Below are positions 8,995 through 19,734 of a DNA stretch of 64,000 nucleotides, one piece after another. The number at the start of each line of letters is the position of its first letter. Position 1 is the stretch's first letter. Position numbers and translations under genes: made by a program. The notes beneath the pieces were generated by a model. That model had not been told where the DNA came from. It made no database searches and saw nothing but the letters and a program-made list of their open reading frames with translations. Origin of the DNA: Odontocerum albicorne (lineage: Eukaryota > Arthropoda > Insecta > Trichoptera > Odontoceridae); the NCBI GenBank assembly GCA_949825065.1, contig OX463846.1:2430366-2494365 (forward strand), in the 5' to 3' direction.

Positions 8995-10475
8995 ATTATT
9001 TGTGGATTAATTTTATATAAGAATTTTACTAGGTTTTGATTTGTTTCCTTCCAAAGTCAAACATTTACTTGAATTTTGTGTATTTTCAATAAAGGTATGA
9101 ATAAAAATTGTACATGTTTTTATTTTTTTACAATTGTCCACTCAATCAAAAATCTTATCAAGGTGAACAGCACTGTGTCAGCTGTCAAAATGACATTTGA
9201 AGTTAATACGTTAAGGATAATTCAATATTGGGCAGGCAGGGGTCTACGAAAAACAAAAAAATCGGCAAGGTGTCTACGTGGCGAAAAAGTTTGGGAAACT
9301 ATGGTAAACTCTTAAAACGAATTGATGGAATCAAAATTGATGCCGATATTTGCGCGTTTTTATCGTGGTCAAGTTTGAATTTACACGAATGCGCGCTGTA
9401 TATGATCGATCATTAATACTTTTGTATATCCCAAAGAGTTTATGTTTTGACAGCCGCAAATTATTATATGAGTATGATTACATATGAAATTAAACGATAA
9501 TATTATATTTTGAGGTTAATATCGGCAGATTTATTTGATGATCTATTTTTCGAAAATTTCAAATTATCGAAGTACAAATAAAAACAAATGCAATAAGATT
9601 AAAAATATTAGAATTTTAATCGTCAAACAGTGAAGTAAGTACCGTAGCATAAATAAATACTTTAATTTCTAGTAAAATGATGATGATAAAATAAAATAGA
9701 TACATGTTATACTTTGTTAGGTCTGTCTGTGTCTGGCCACCATTATTGTTAGCAGCAGCAAACCGCGTGGTTATTGTTAGCAGCAGCAAACCGCGTGGTG
9801 GTCACGCAACATTTTGTTACTCGAAAGAGGTATTAGGCGAACAGAGAAGCGAGGAGGTAAAACGGATGAGCGCGGCATTTGTTCCAGTGTCAAGTGTACA
9901 CTCATACTTATCTACACAACGTGTGCACGTAATACATGAACAATGTATTTATCATGTCGTCGGGTCTACAGGGTTAGTAAAAAATGTTTACCTAAAAAGT
10001 TATCTTTAAATAATATTATTTTTGTCGAGTTTTTAAATTTTAGCCTATTTTGGTATGATGCATTTTACAAGATCAGAAGCAATTAATCAAATCATTTTGT
10101 AGTTATCTCTAATGGGTGAGATAATATTGCGGGACTTCGTTTATCAATTTTCGTTTAAAATTTGCAATAATATGCCATGCTTTTACCTAGCGGCTACATG
10201 TTTACTTTAAGAGAATATATATATGATATTTAATGGAATTTACATTGCAGTTCATTTCTCGCCAAATAATGAGGAAATATCTAATAAAGTCTCTAGTTTC
10301 TTTATCAATTTGAACCTCTTATTCATTACTTTTCTGCTCTACGATCTAGTCGTTCTTTAAGAATTTGCCTTAAGCGACCTCTGTCTTGGGTATTTATACA
10401 CAAGTTTTTTTATTTAAAACACCAACATGCCCAAATTCAACATCAAACTGTTTAATCTCTTTTTTTGTCTATATT
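8995..10475. other. No supported gene; 28-bp direct duplication at 9743
   Basis: TTATTGTTAGCAGCAGCAAA plus CCGCGTGG occurs twice in exact tandem at 9743-9770 and 9771-9798, which looks like a recent slippage or copy event. The open frames at 9076-9416 and 9704-10009 show no known domain. The rest is AT-rich. Confidence 0.45.
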
Positions 10476-10479
10476 TTAA

Positions 10480-11131
10480 CCCTTGCTTCCTTGTGATGTG
10501 TAACTAGTACACATTGCTTCTAAAAACTTTAATATCTCTATAAATATAATAAATACTGGGTTAGGATTTTAGGTGTTCCTGAATGAAAAAAATTCCTTTA
10601 GAATGAAAAAAATTACATTAATAATAATTAGGACTTATCGGCCACATCAGAGATATTTTGTCAAAATCGGGAATAAATTCACCAATACAATCAAACGTGT
10701 GCCAGTGTGTGACGTAGGTATATTCATTCTAAAAAAACGCTATGGGGGAGGAAGTGACGCTATTCACGTCTCACTCTCACTCTACTTCGGTATATGGGAA
10801 CGCAATAAATAGAACCTCCGTTCGAAGTTGTGTTTCTTCCTTCGAGGTGTAACATATCATACACAGTGTATGTGTTTCCGTCCCAACAGTAGCTTTAGGA
10901 CTTTCGTTCGAGATGGTTGCTTCGCCTGTTTTGTGAACGACGGCCGATGTTTTTTTCATGTTTTCAGCAATAAAATTTCAATTATTATCACTTTTGACTT
11001 CAAATTTAATTAATTTAAGCAATTGGCTATGAAAAGTCTTATTTTTCCGATTTTAAATGGCTCATTTTTACATGTGTATTCAATACATAGCACCGAAACG
11101 GGCGGATTATTTTAGCACAAAAAGGGAAAGG
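10480..11131 (+). mobile_element. PB-MITE copy 2 (piggyBac-type, TTAA)
   Basis: A 652-bp element flanked by TTAA at 10476-10479 and 11132-11135. Its ends read CCCTTGCTTCCTTGTGATG and, inward from the right, CCTTTCCCTTTTTGTGCT. It is collinear with copy 1 along its length with scattered differences and small indels. Confidence 0.87.
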
Positions 11132-11141
11132 TTAAACACGT

Positions 11142-11676
11142 ATGTTAACGCAGCTCCACACATTTTTTTATCTTCGTTTAAACTCTAGAATATTTTGCTG
11201 GAAAACTTTATACTGTTTTAATTTTTTTTCTTGTATTATTTTTCATCATGACTCCAAGATCGAGAAAAGTGAATTTATCAGTTTTCACCGTGATAAGAAA
11301 TCTAAAATAAGTGAGCTAACCCATTTACAAGGTTATCAAAAATGTTTTATTTTGTTAACATCATCTATAACATTTGATTTAAATTGTGTGTTTGTTGTGT
11401 TGATTGTGGGGATAACGTGGAGAGACTGCAAAGTAATAAAAGGGGTTTTAATTATGTTTAATTTGTTTGCAACACTTTCCGCAAGTATTCCTTATGTTTT
11501 TAGTTTATACCGTTGTGATTAGACTTATTGCAAAACGAATTAAAAAATGTTTAAAACTACATTTTTTTATTTGCAATATTAAAAAGTTCATAGCGTTTTA
11601 TGCGATGCTTATTTTGTTTCCTTATAATAATATTTTAAATACGAGTAAGATTAATCCGTCCATATTAGAACTGTAG
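11142..11676 (+). other. Two overlapping hydrophobic open frames, unrecognised
   Basis: A 126-codon frame (11142-11522) includes hydrophobic runs such as FVVLIVGITWRDCKVIKG and VLIMFNLFATLSASIPYVF; a second frame (11467-11676) overlaps it. Hydrophobic runs arise easily in AT-rich DNA. There is no splice evidence and no family match I recognise. It could be a decayed membrane-protein exon or chance. Confidence 0.15.
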
Positions 11677-11679
11677 TTT

Positions 11680-12790
11680 CTTATTGTTGAGTTTTATTTG
11701 GCGTGTTTAAAAAGTAAATTCAATATTTTCTAACAAACGTTACAATTAATAGTGATCACTCGTTACTTGCACGGTTTTCTTTCAGTGACGTCATTTACAG
11801 ACGCGAACACACATACACAGTTAATAAACACAAGTAAATTCTCATCGTTCTCTTTCTACGTAAGACAACATTTATGTGTAGGAATGAGAGACAAGTATAG
11901 CGGCTCCATTAGCAAATAATTTATGAAACAAGTTGCGATAGCACAGCTGTCTTAAATTCTTTGGAGTAAGTGAACAAACCAAACCATCTGAAATGTTTTA
12001 TATTCTCCTGATAATTGGAGACACAAATCGCTCACTTCTCAACTAGCAGAGCGGTGGTTGCCGCCATTGTTCGTTCATTGATCGATTGATGATCGATTGA
12101 TTGATTGATTGCTTTGGGTTGTTTAACAAACCTTGGTTGGTTGGTCTTTTTTACAAGATATCGTTTATTTCGCGACACTCAGATAAAATAAATTTTATTG
12201 AAAAACATTTAATAGATTAATCACTAACCATCCGGAAAGTTAAAATGCAATCGATCTTTTTCACATAAAAGTTCGTTACCATAATTTTAATAAAACTATT
12301 TTTCTGTTATTCAAAGAGAAAAACGAATTTTGATTATAAAAAATAATTTAATATTTGTTGAAACATATTTATACCATTTTATACCGAAAAATATTTTAGA
12401 ACCTCTAGACATCCTGTCATGAATATAAAATAAGTTTTCTTTATTTAATAAAATACAAAAAAAAACTGAAAAATCGGTTTGAAAAAAAACTTTTTTTTTT
12501 CAAAAGCTTGTCAATAAAATGTTAAGTAATTAATTAATTAGCCGTACTGAAATAATTTACATAAGCTATAAAAGGCTGTATTAAAAAAAGTGCGCTTCCA
12601 TTGTTTTGCTTAATAATAGCTTAAAAAATAAATATAATAAAGTAAAATGATCTATGCGTAAATGAGCGTAATTTTAATTTTTAAAATAACAAAAACTTTT
12701 CAATGCGTTTTTTTTACTATTCAAACCAGCCACATAGTTTTAACAATATTTAAAATATAGTTTTGTAATATTTATTAATTCATTTTCACG
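11680..12790. other. No gene seen; short GATT microsatellite
   Basis: AT-rich. A (GATT)n-like run with ATCGATTGATGATCGATTGA lies at about 12079-12110. No repeat shared with the rest of the window was found. Confidence 0.45.
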
Positions 12791-12794
12791 TACA

Positions 12795-12985
12795 GGTCTC
12801 TTGTGTGACCCAAAAATGCCTATAAAACTAAAAGGAAAGGTGTACCAGACAGACTATCGTTAGCCCGCAATTACATATGGCTCAGAATGCTGGACTCTGT
12901 ACAGCTCCTACTCTAGGCAACTTGAAACAGCAGAAATGCGAATGCTTAGGTGGTCGGCAGGAGTATCACTAAAATATAGAATTAA
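12795..12985 (+). pseudogene. RTE-2 reverse transcriptase C-terminal scrap
   Basis: Allowing one frameshift near 12855, the plus strand reads MPIKLKGKVYQT, then PAITYGSECWTLYSSYSRQL, ETAEMRMLRWSAGVSLKYRI. It matches the RTE-2 copies in this window at 63078-63470 (MPVKLKGKVYQTIVRPALLY) and 56251-56604 (AEIRMLRWSAGVSL). The YGsE(C)WT...E(M)RmLRW order is the standard region just downstream of the polymerase domain in RTE-like non-LTR elements. The fragment stops where the 41-bp tandem array starts, at a KS codon pair (AAGAGT), so it was either cut by the array or is the sequence from which the array began to expand. Confidence 0.75.
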
Positions 12986-14205
12986 GAGTGATTCAATGGT
13001 AGTCATATTTATTCACAATTTTTTGTCTGTGATTTAATAGTTGTCATAATAATTCCCAAATTTTGGTTTGCGATTCAATGGTAGTCATATTTTATTCATA
13101 ATTTTATGTCTGTGATTTAATAATTGTCATATTCATTCCCAAATTTTGTCTGTGATTCAATAGTAGTCATATTTATTCACAATTTTTTGTCTGTGATTTA
13201 ATAGTTGTCATAATAATTCCCAAATTTTTGTTTGTGATTCAATGGTAGTCATATTTATTCACATTTTTTTGTCTGTGATTTAAAAGCTGTCATATGAATT
13301 CCCAAATTTTGTCTGTGATTCAATAGTTGTCATATTTATTCCCAAATTTTTGTTTGTGATTTAATAGTTGTCACATTAATTCCCAAATTTTGTCTGTGAT
13401 TCAAAAGTAGTCATATTTATTCCCAATTTTTTGTCTGTGATTCAATGGTAGTCATATTAATTCCTAAATTCTTGTCTGTGATTCAATGGTAGACCTATTT
13501 ATTCCCAAATTTTTGTCTGTGATTATATAGTTGTCATATTTATTCCCAAATTTTTGTCTGTGATTCAATGGTAGTCATATTTATTCCCAAATTTTTGTCT
13601 GTTATTTAATGGTTGTCATATTAATTCCATATTTTTTGTCTGTGATTCAATGGTAGTCATATTAATTCCCAATTTTTTGTCTGTAATTCAATGGTAGTCA
13701 TATTAATTCCCCAATTTTTGTCTGTCATTCAATGGTAGTCATATTAATTCCCAATTTTTTGTCTGTGATTTAATAGTTGTCATATTTATTCCCAAATTTT
13801 TGTCTGTGATTCAATGGTAGTCATATTTATTCCCAAATTATTGTCTGGTATTTAATAGTTGTCATATTAATTGCCTATTTTTTGTCTGTGATTCACAGAC
13901 AAATTTATTCCCAGGTAGTCATATTTATTCACAAATTTTTGTCTGTGATTCAATGGTAGTCATATTGGTTCACAAATTTTTGTATGTAATTTAATAGTTG
14001 TCATATTTAATCCCAATTTTTTTTCTGTGATTCAATGATAGTCATATTTATCCCCAAATTTTTGTCTGTGAATCAATGGTAGTCATATTTATTCCCAAAT
14101 TTTTGTCTGTTATTTAATAGCTGTCATATTAATTCCCTATTTATTTGTCTGTGATTCACAGACAAATTTATTCCCAGGTAGTCATATTTTTTCACAAATT
14201 TTACA
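12986..14205. repeat. 41-bp AT-rich minisatellite, about 30 copies
   Basis: The unit is roughly TTTTTGTCTGTGATTCAATG plus GTAGTCATATTTATTCCCAAA. Successive ATTCCCAAA anchors at 13501, 13542 and 13583 give a 41-bp period. Two monomer types alternate loosely: GATTCAATGGTAGTC and GATTTAATAGTTGTC. A distinctive rearranged variant, GTGATTCACAGACAAATTTA, occurs twice, at about 13888 and 14151. This indicates block duplication of around 263 bp. Confidence 0.92.
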
Positions 14206-14233
14206 AAATATAACATTTCTGAGGATATTTTTA

Positions 14234-14430
14234 TGCTACACTCATATACTAAACTTCACTTAAAGCCGAATATGTAATTTGGCACATATCGGAATATCTA
14301 CAAAGGTTTCTTTGTAGTTCGTTTTCTCTCGGTAAGTTTTTTGGGGCGTTCTTACCAAACATATTTTTTTTAAACATTTGCAGATGCGAGAAAGTTTCTT
14401 ATCGATGGCTGCAGACATCTCTTCCCTAAA
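14234..14430. repeat. Dispersed repeat G, copy 1
   Basis: It matches 24972-25165: both contain ACAAAGGTTT..TTTGTAGTTCGT, a TCGGTAAGTTTT-like stretch and GGCTGCA. The minus strand frame (14260-14445) is open for 61 codons, but I recognise no domain. Confidence 0.6.
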
Positions 14431-14484
14431 CTCAATCCAATCCAAAAAAGTATTTTAAATAGCACCGTTAAGTGAGCAAAATTT

Positions 14485-14570
14485 CTTCAAAGGCGCTCTT
14501 ACTCGGGACTCGAACCCACTATTATTAAATAAACCACGTCTGGTAACTATAGCAGCGCCCGAGCGAATTA
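14485..14570 (-). repeat. tRNA-derived SINE head
   Basis: On the minus strand a TATAGTTACCAGACG segment (degenerate A box) precedes GGGTTCGAGTCCCGAG, a strong RNA polymerase III B box, at tRNA-like spacing. There is no complete cloverleaf or intact acceptor stem, so this is a SINE rather than a tRNA gene. Confidence 0.5.
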
Positions 14571-14639
14571 TGTGTCACACTTACGAATGACTGATACAGA
14601 TCTAGAAGGTGCAATGATATTGAATTAGGGATGAATTTG

Positions 14640-14905
14640 GAATGAAGTTATTACGGTTGAATGTGAACTTCAGGCTGTGTTAAATAAGATGGATAAAAGC
14701 ATGCTGAGATTGGTTTGAGTGAAACGAATGAAAGAAATAATACATTAAAAAGAGATATTAGAGAAGTCGTAAAAGTTGTATAAGAAGGTGCATGGGTGTA
14801 ATGGAGGACGGTTAAGATGTGTGTTGGGATAAGCGAATCTTGCACTCTGTCCTCTCTGCCTACCTCGACAAGGAAAGAGCATGTTGGTATGTATGTAATA
14901 TAAAG
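14640..14905 (+). mobile_element. LINE-A 3' end fragment
   Basis: It shares with 30055-30372 and 53300-53665 the run GAATGTGAACTTCAGGCTGT, AAAGCATGCTGAGATTGGTT and the terminal CTCTCTGCCTACCTCGACAA followed by GTATGTATGTA. In the coding frame the first part corresponds to a K(S)MLRW-type C-terminal motif. Heavily decayed. Confidence 0.7.
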
Positions 14906-15036
14906 TTGCTGGAAATTATTTTGATGTAGGTGAATTTGTTTACAGGGTTGCTAAGGATTTAAGTATGTATGAAGGTGTAAATGTAGAGTATTAATGAGCG
15001 TTTTAGCATTGAAGATATATAAATAAATAATATAAA

Positions 15037-15232
15037 TAAAATAAATAAATATAGGTTTATTGATAGCAACATAGTATGTACATAATATATTTAAATACAC
15101 TTCAAGAACGCATAAATTGCAGAGAATACATTTAATACAGAAGCTATCAAATGGTCTGGGCTCATCTAATAACATCTTCCCCGGCCAAGATACACCCCAC
15201 CAATATAGGGCGAGCCCAGCCAAGGGGACAAC
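15037..15232 (-). repeat. Dispersed repeat F, copy 1 (LINE-like 3' end)
   Basis: It matches 36946-37150 in the same orientation, with shared GCTATCAAA, CTCATCT(A/C)ATAACATC, GATACACCCCACC and GGGCGAGCC. The TAAATAAATA-rich side lies to the left, suggesting a retroelement tail on the minus strand. Confidence 0.6.
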
Positions 15233-15344
15233 AGATGTTTTTCAGCTCACACCATATATGTGTGAAATTTGTAATTAAGGAATGAGACCACTTCGTTACA
15301 GGGCGGTGAATGGCGGGTTTGTAAAATACATTTTATGATCGGAA

Positions 15345-15830
15345 TATTACAAGAAAAATAAGTTTTAATGTTATATATATCTTAACAAGTGGATATGCAA
15401 GGGAAACTTGGACGTAACAAAAAAGTAATGAAAGTAAGATGAATGTGGTTGAAATAAGAGCCTTGCATAGAATATTTGAAATAACAATGTATGCCAAAAT
15501 AAGAGATGTGGACATTAGGAAAGAATGCAGATTGGAAAAAATGCAGTGCTTAAGATGAAGAAAGAAGTAGTAAGACGATTAAGGAACGTAGAAATAATGA
15601 ATCGTTAAAGATATACAAAAATAATCTATGCGAGTAGAAAAAAAGGTAGGAAAATTTTAGCACCTAGAAAAACGTCGCTTGACTAAATCAATAAAATCCT
15701 GAAAGAGTGAAAAGCTTTTATACTAGATGACGATAGATAGATATGTTCCAAGATAGAATGAAGGGGGAATATGTTATCTCTGCTTACCTCTGATAGAGAC
15801 ATGGCATGATGGGGACAATTTTAAGGAAAA
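15345..15830 (+). mobile_element. LINE-A fragment, reverse transcriptase C-terminal side
   Basis: In frame, 15420-15560 reads NKKVMKVRMNVVEIRALHRI, FEITMYAKIRDVDIRKECRL, EKMQCL. This is the EMRALRR...RIRN..IR.EC pattern found in non-LTR elements beyond the polymerase domain; compare 29990-30110 and 53200-53360. The 3' end at about 15778-15815 (TCTCTGCTTACCTCTGATAG) matches other LINE-A tails. Frameshifts and stops are abundant. Confidence 0.65.
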
Positions 15831-15834
15831 GAAG

Positions 15835-16960
15835 AATTCCTTACGTTGTAATGTACCTTAAGTATACATGCCAAAGTGTGATAAAAATTTAATTCAATTG
15901 ATCCAAAATATAACTCGAAATGTGTCAATCCTGAAACTGAAATATTCGCCATGAACGCAGGAATAAATTCGCAGTTCACATGCGAATCTGACCCAGTGTC
16001 CATTTTAAATTTATTGCGATTGTCATTTCGGCTCCCGACAGGAAGCCAGCTTTGTGTGATTTCTTGTAACGTATCCCGTTAACTGATCCAGGCCTGACCG
16101 CACTTCCAGGAAGTTAATAATGACTTTTAATTTTGACAGCCCGCCTGACAATGCTTGAATTATCCTGGTCTGGGCCGTGCTTTAGTCATGCCGCCCATGG
16201 GGTAAAACTGTAGTTGTTCTATTATTTATGATGTTGATATTGACGACTCAAAATCGGTTCAAGAGTTTATTTTCATACAATATAATTTCTTTTGTAGAGG
16301 GGAAAAAGATTTTTCGGAATATTACTCGTATTATTATTTGAAGTAATGAAGTGTAGATGTTTGTAATAAAGGACATATATTTGAGGTTAAATTGAATTAG
16401 TACAATAAAAATTGAAAAAAAAACATACATGTAACATTTTAACCTAAAATGCTAGGTAAATACTAATGAGATGACAAGTTGTTTGCGGTTTTACCATACA
16501 TGGGGTGAGCCATTTATGAGTGCCGGGTCATTTTAGAAGTGAAGTAAAACGTTTTAGAAGTAAAACTATTGATGTAATGGGGTGGTTGGTGAATATGTTA
16601 CAAGTTTTAGCAGCGTGGTGAACTTTTTGTTGGGCCATGCCCCACTTTCACGCACATGCACTTGTTCTTTAAATCACGATGGTGACGTTGGTCATCCAGT
16701 ATGCTGAGAAAATTAGTAGCAGTCCGCACATTCTGAGGCTATGTCGCAGACAAGCAAGGAACGTTCATCTTTGCAGAGAATCCCAGGGCAAGAGACGCCC
16801 TTTGCCAATGGGTGCCATACACCACGAGAGCGTGTTTTTTTCGATCCTCTTCATGGATTGTTCTTCATCCCTCACCAAAGATGCTTTAGGGACTTGTGTT
16901 TTGCATAGAAGGATGAGGGTCGTTTGAATAAAAGTCGTCGAGATCGGAATAAATAAAGAG
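15835..16960. other. No supported gene
   Basis: Two slightly more GC-rich patches (16020-16215 and 16640-16930) have no recognisable coding signature on either strand. The open frame at 16679-16927 has no domain I know. Confidence 0.4.
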
Positions 16961-16989
16961 AAAGTTTATTGTAAGCGTCTGTATTTATA

Positions 16990-17262
16990 ATGTATAGAAC
17001 GGCGGAGAACATGTCGCTGTCTCGCTTCCGCTGGACACATATTTATTGTTGCACGTTCTATATACATTTCATACTACGGTCTGCAGGAGAGGCAAGATAT
17101 ATATCGGTGTCTCGCTCTTCGCTACTAGTGAGTTCAATGACCGCGCGGGCGACCTTCACTCGGCGCCGTCTCGCACTCGCCACTTGCGAGTTCAATGATC
17201 GCGCGGGCAAGGGTCGCCTCAATGGGTTCAGTGACCGCACGCACGGTCGCTACAATGCTTTG
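16990..17262. repeat. GC-rich island with three diverged tandem units
   Basis: The motif GAGTTCAATGACCGCGCGGG (17130), GAGTTCAATGATCGCGCGGG (17188) and GGTTCAGTGACCGCACGCAC (17226) recurs after CTCGC(A/T)CT-type lead-ins, with a 58-bp first period. It stands out from the AT-rich surroundings. It could be part of an LTR or a promoter-like island; neither can be shown here. Confidence 0.55.
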
Positions 17263-17339
17263 GTATTGATGTTTTATTTTTCTTTGTGGCTTTACGTATC
17301 ACTAATGTTTTCTGAATACATCGTTTTGTAAACTTTTGG

Positions 17340-17618
17340 TACATACGCAAATTTTTATTATTATTTCTTTGAAGTTATGGTTTGCGAATTTTGAAAAGTT
17401 GTTATCGAATAGACAAAGCTTTTGTTTTTGTTTTATAGTACTGATGTTCATTCCTCATGAAGAGCGCCTCGGTATTGGAGGTAGAAACACATATCGAGAG
17501 GAGTTACGCTATAAAGGGAATAATATGGTATTTTATTATTCAATATGTAAAATTGATATTCCATTCTTTAGGTGAAGTGACTTAGTAATTTGAAAACAAA
17601 CATTCAAGATACTCGTAT
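17340..17618. other. No supported feature
   Basis: AT-rich; the open frame 17336-17575 is unrecognised. Confidence 0.4.
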
Positions 17619-17689
17619 ATTATTTATAGTTAAGGCATTAACATTGTGGAGGTTTAAATATATTGTAATTTGTTTTATCAAACACTGAT

Positions 17690-18055
17690 TTTATGTGCTG
17701 ACTGTAATAATTTCTATATAGGAAAGACAAGAAATTTTAAAGAACAAGAAGATAATCTTTGGAAAAGAGATTTCGGGAACTCAAATCTCCCTTAACAAAT
17801 CCTCTAATTTATTCTGAAATGGCTTATCATTGTCACAGTGAAAACCATACATTTTCCATCGATGATGCCAAATTCTTACAAATCAGTAGTAAGGGAAATA
17901 AATTGGACAGATTAGGGGCCCTAAAAATTTCTAAGTCAGTGCATCGAGGTGAACATCTGGCAAACACATATATTCCAAGAATCTCTCCACTGCTCGCCGA
18001 GGTTGTCCCATGTCGCCCTCAACCTCAAGTCCCCAACCCGAATGTTTACCGTTAG
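17690..18055 (+). pseudogene. PLE GIY-YIG domain, broken after the YIG motif
   Basis: The plus strand reads CADCNNFYIGKTRNFKEQ, then an inserted or altered stretch and a frame change, resuming at 17759 as EKRFRELKSPLTNPLIYSEM, AYHCHSENHTFSIDDAKFLQ, then LDRLGALKISKSVHRGEHLA and a stop at 18053-18055. Compared with the better copy at 6797-7144, the GVY half of the signature is gone, RSF is mutated, and the catalytic-helix E of LEALEI has become G in LGALKI. The domain is therefore dead. Its position, immediately upstream of the terminal hammerhead-like motif, matches the other copies. Confidence 0.8.
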
Positions 18056-18108
18056 AAGCGTGTATTTTGGTACCAGTTCGAATAGAATTCAGTCTTGTTT
18101 GTGCTCTG

Positions 18109-18153
18109 CTGATGATGAGGTGAAAGCCTTGAAACCGGTAGGGGGATACCGTT
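18109..18153 (+). ncRNA. Hammerhead-like ribozyme motif in PLE terminus
   Basis: CTGATGA, T, GAGG-TGAAAG-CCTT, GAAA, ACCGGTA-loop-TACCGT, and GTT as the NUH triplet. This copy has U at the free N7 position where others have A, which is allowed in CUGANGA. The stem III arms are preserved although the loop differs from other copies. Confidence 0.5.
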
Positions 18154-18204
18154 ACAAAAAGTGGAATAAACAGTGTTTGATAAAATGAATTACAAACATT
18201 CAAG

Positions 18205-18639
18205 AGCTTTATCTATTTAAAGAGTCGATCTCTGAACATTTATTTAGCACAGTCATTCCGTGTGCGAGTGATGATGCTATCAATAGTACTCTCCAAGAAC
18301 AAGGCATCGAATATATACTGAAATTTCCAAAAAAGTATCTAACTCAATAGTGGTTTCTTTCGAAACAAATTTACAGTAAATATTTATGACGAAAAAAAAA
18401 TTCAAAATAGAAATTTTTGATCTGCATATTTTTGAAGTTGGTTTTTAAATTGAACTTCAGTTTCTTATTCAAAATATCAAAAAATAATATTTCAAGCTCC
18501 CGTTAGGTTGGCAACATTTGTGCATCAAAGGGTCACCAGCCCTGACTACTCAGGGTGTGAGGGTTTGCAGGAAAAACTGTGAGTGAGGGGAGAGAGATAA
18601 TTTAATGAAATCGATACGAGGAAACGTTCAAAGATTGAC
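18205..18639. other. No supported feature
   Basis: No gene, and no repeat shared with other parts of the window was seen. Confidence 0.4.
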
Positions 18640-18934
18640 CAGGGCTTCTTAAACTTTTTTCATTCACGACCCCATTTATGATTGCGAGTTTCCTGGCGAC
18701 CCCATATAAATATAAAAGAAAGATAAATAAATATTTTTTGATGATTTATTTATTAGGTAACAATATACATATACATATGAAAATATTTAGTTTTAGAATT
18801 CGTTTAGAAACATACAAAAATCTATATTTTTTAAATTTAAAAATTTAAATATTTGACATTAAAATCTCTCGCGACCCCAGAATTTTGCTACGCGACCCCA
18901 TTTTGGGTCGCGACCCATAGTTTAAGAAGGCCTG
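18640..18934. mobile_element. 295-bp hAT-type MITE
   Basis: Ends CAGGGCTTCTTAAACTTTTT and, inward from the right, CAGGCCTTCTTAAACTATGG form a good inverted repeat. GACCCC and GGGTCGCGACCC motifs lie inside. CAGnGCTTCTTAAAC ends are typical of the hAT superfamily. The 8 bp on each side (AGATTGAC and ATGTAGAC) agree at 5 of 8 positions, so the duplication is decayed. No coding. Confidence 0.75.
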
Positions 18935-19214
18935 ATGTAGACTAAGGATTAGGCAAAAAAAGGGACACGAGTGAGGGAAATTAATAAAACACATTTCGAG
19001 AGATGTAATTGTTAATTAATAATTGGTATCGTTTTTGTTATATTTGGAATAACGTTATTTTGTATTTTTCGCTCTCAGAAAAAATAACGTTTCCAAGTAT
19101 TGTAATGAATTTTTCAGGCGATATTTAATTTTTTTGGTTACTTTTTTTTGAATAATGATTTGTATTGCATACACCATTCCGCACACACATGCAGTTCACC
19201 GCTCCATTTTTTTA

Positions 19215-19640
19215 CATCGTTCTTCACTGTTCATGCAGTGAGACTCTGGAATCAGTTACACACCAATATGAGACTCGCTCCGTCCTTGGCATGCTTTTAA
19301 AAGCGACTGAAAAAACTCTTAATTTCTAGTCAGTCAAATAACGTGTTTCATTCCTGATTTTTCTTTTCCTTTCCTCTCCACCATCCTTTCCTTTCCTTTT
19401 GATTGATGGTATCTCAGTTTATATGAAAAATAATGTTCGGGGGATTGTCCATCTTTGTGGGGTTCGTGGGCATATGCTCACGTATGTGTTTATGGATTTC
19501 GTGGAGATGGATAGTCATTTGAATGATTTATGCGACCACGTAACTTGCTTCATTTACTATTGTCTGGTTTGTTGGAAGAGATTGCCACCTGGCAATACAC
19601 CCGCCAGATTGTATTTGTAATAAAAGTGTTAAATAAATGC
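19215..19640 (+). mobile_element. LINE-C 3' end with C-terminal coding remnant
   Basis: From 19221 the frame gives FFTVHAVRLWNQLHTNMRLA then PSLACF, followed by a TAA where other copies have a K, then KRLKKL and a stop. This is the same protein tail as 46386-46700. The 3' untranslated region runs through TTTTGATTGATGG (19398) to TGTATTTGTAATAAAAGTGT at 19606-19625. Confidence 0.8.
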
Positions 19641-19730
19641 ATTGACGACCGCCGTAGACAACTTGGTAATGTGGCTTATATCTGTTGGTTTCGGGTTTGA
19701 CTCGCAATGGTATCCGAAAATTGAAAAATA
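19641..19730 (+). repeat. Possible tRNA-derived SINE scrap
   Basis: GACGACCGCCGTAGACAACT, TGGTAATGTGGCTTAT and GGTTTCGGGTTTGACTCG have the order and spacing of a degenerate tRNA head: an A-box-like then a B-box-like element. It begins immediately at the end of the LINE-C tail. Short and uncertain. Confidence 0.35.
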
Positions 19731-19734
19731 GTAG

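Larger units (their letters stand above)
17619..18200 (+). mobile_element. PLE copy with terminal segment on both sides
   Basis: The left side (17627-17690) is the outermost PLE tail in reverse orientation (AGTTAAGGCATTAACATTGT, then GTTTTATCAAACACTG). The central part carries the GIY-YIG remnant. The right side (18055-18200) is the 3' end in forward orientation, with a hammerhead-like core and TAAACAGTGTTTGATAAAA. Inverted termini around a truncated body are a known arrangement for Penelope-like elements. Confidence 0.8.

Noticed and set aside
16679..16927. 82-codon open frame as a host gene
   Set aside because: No recognisable domain or flanking gene structure.
17058..17331. Arg-rich open frames on both strands
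   Set aside because: They come from the GC-rich tandem units and show no domain.
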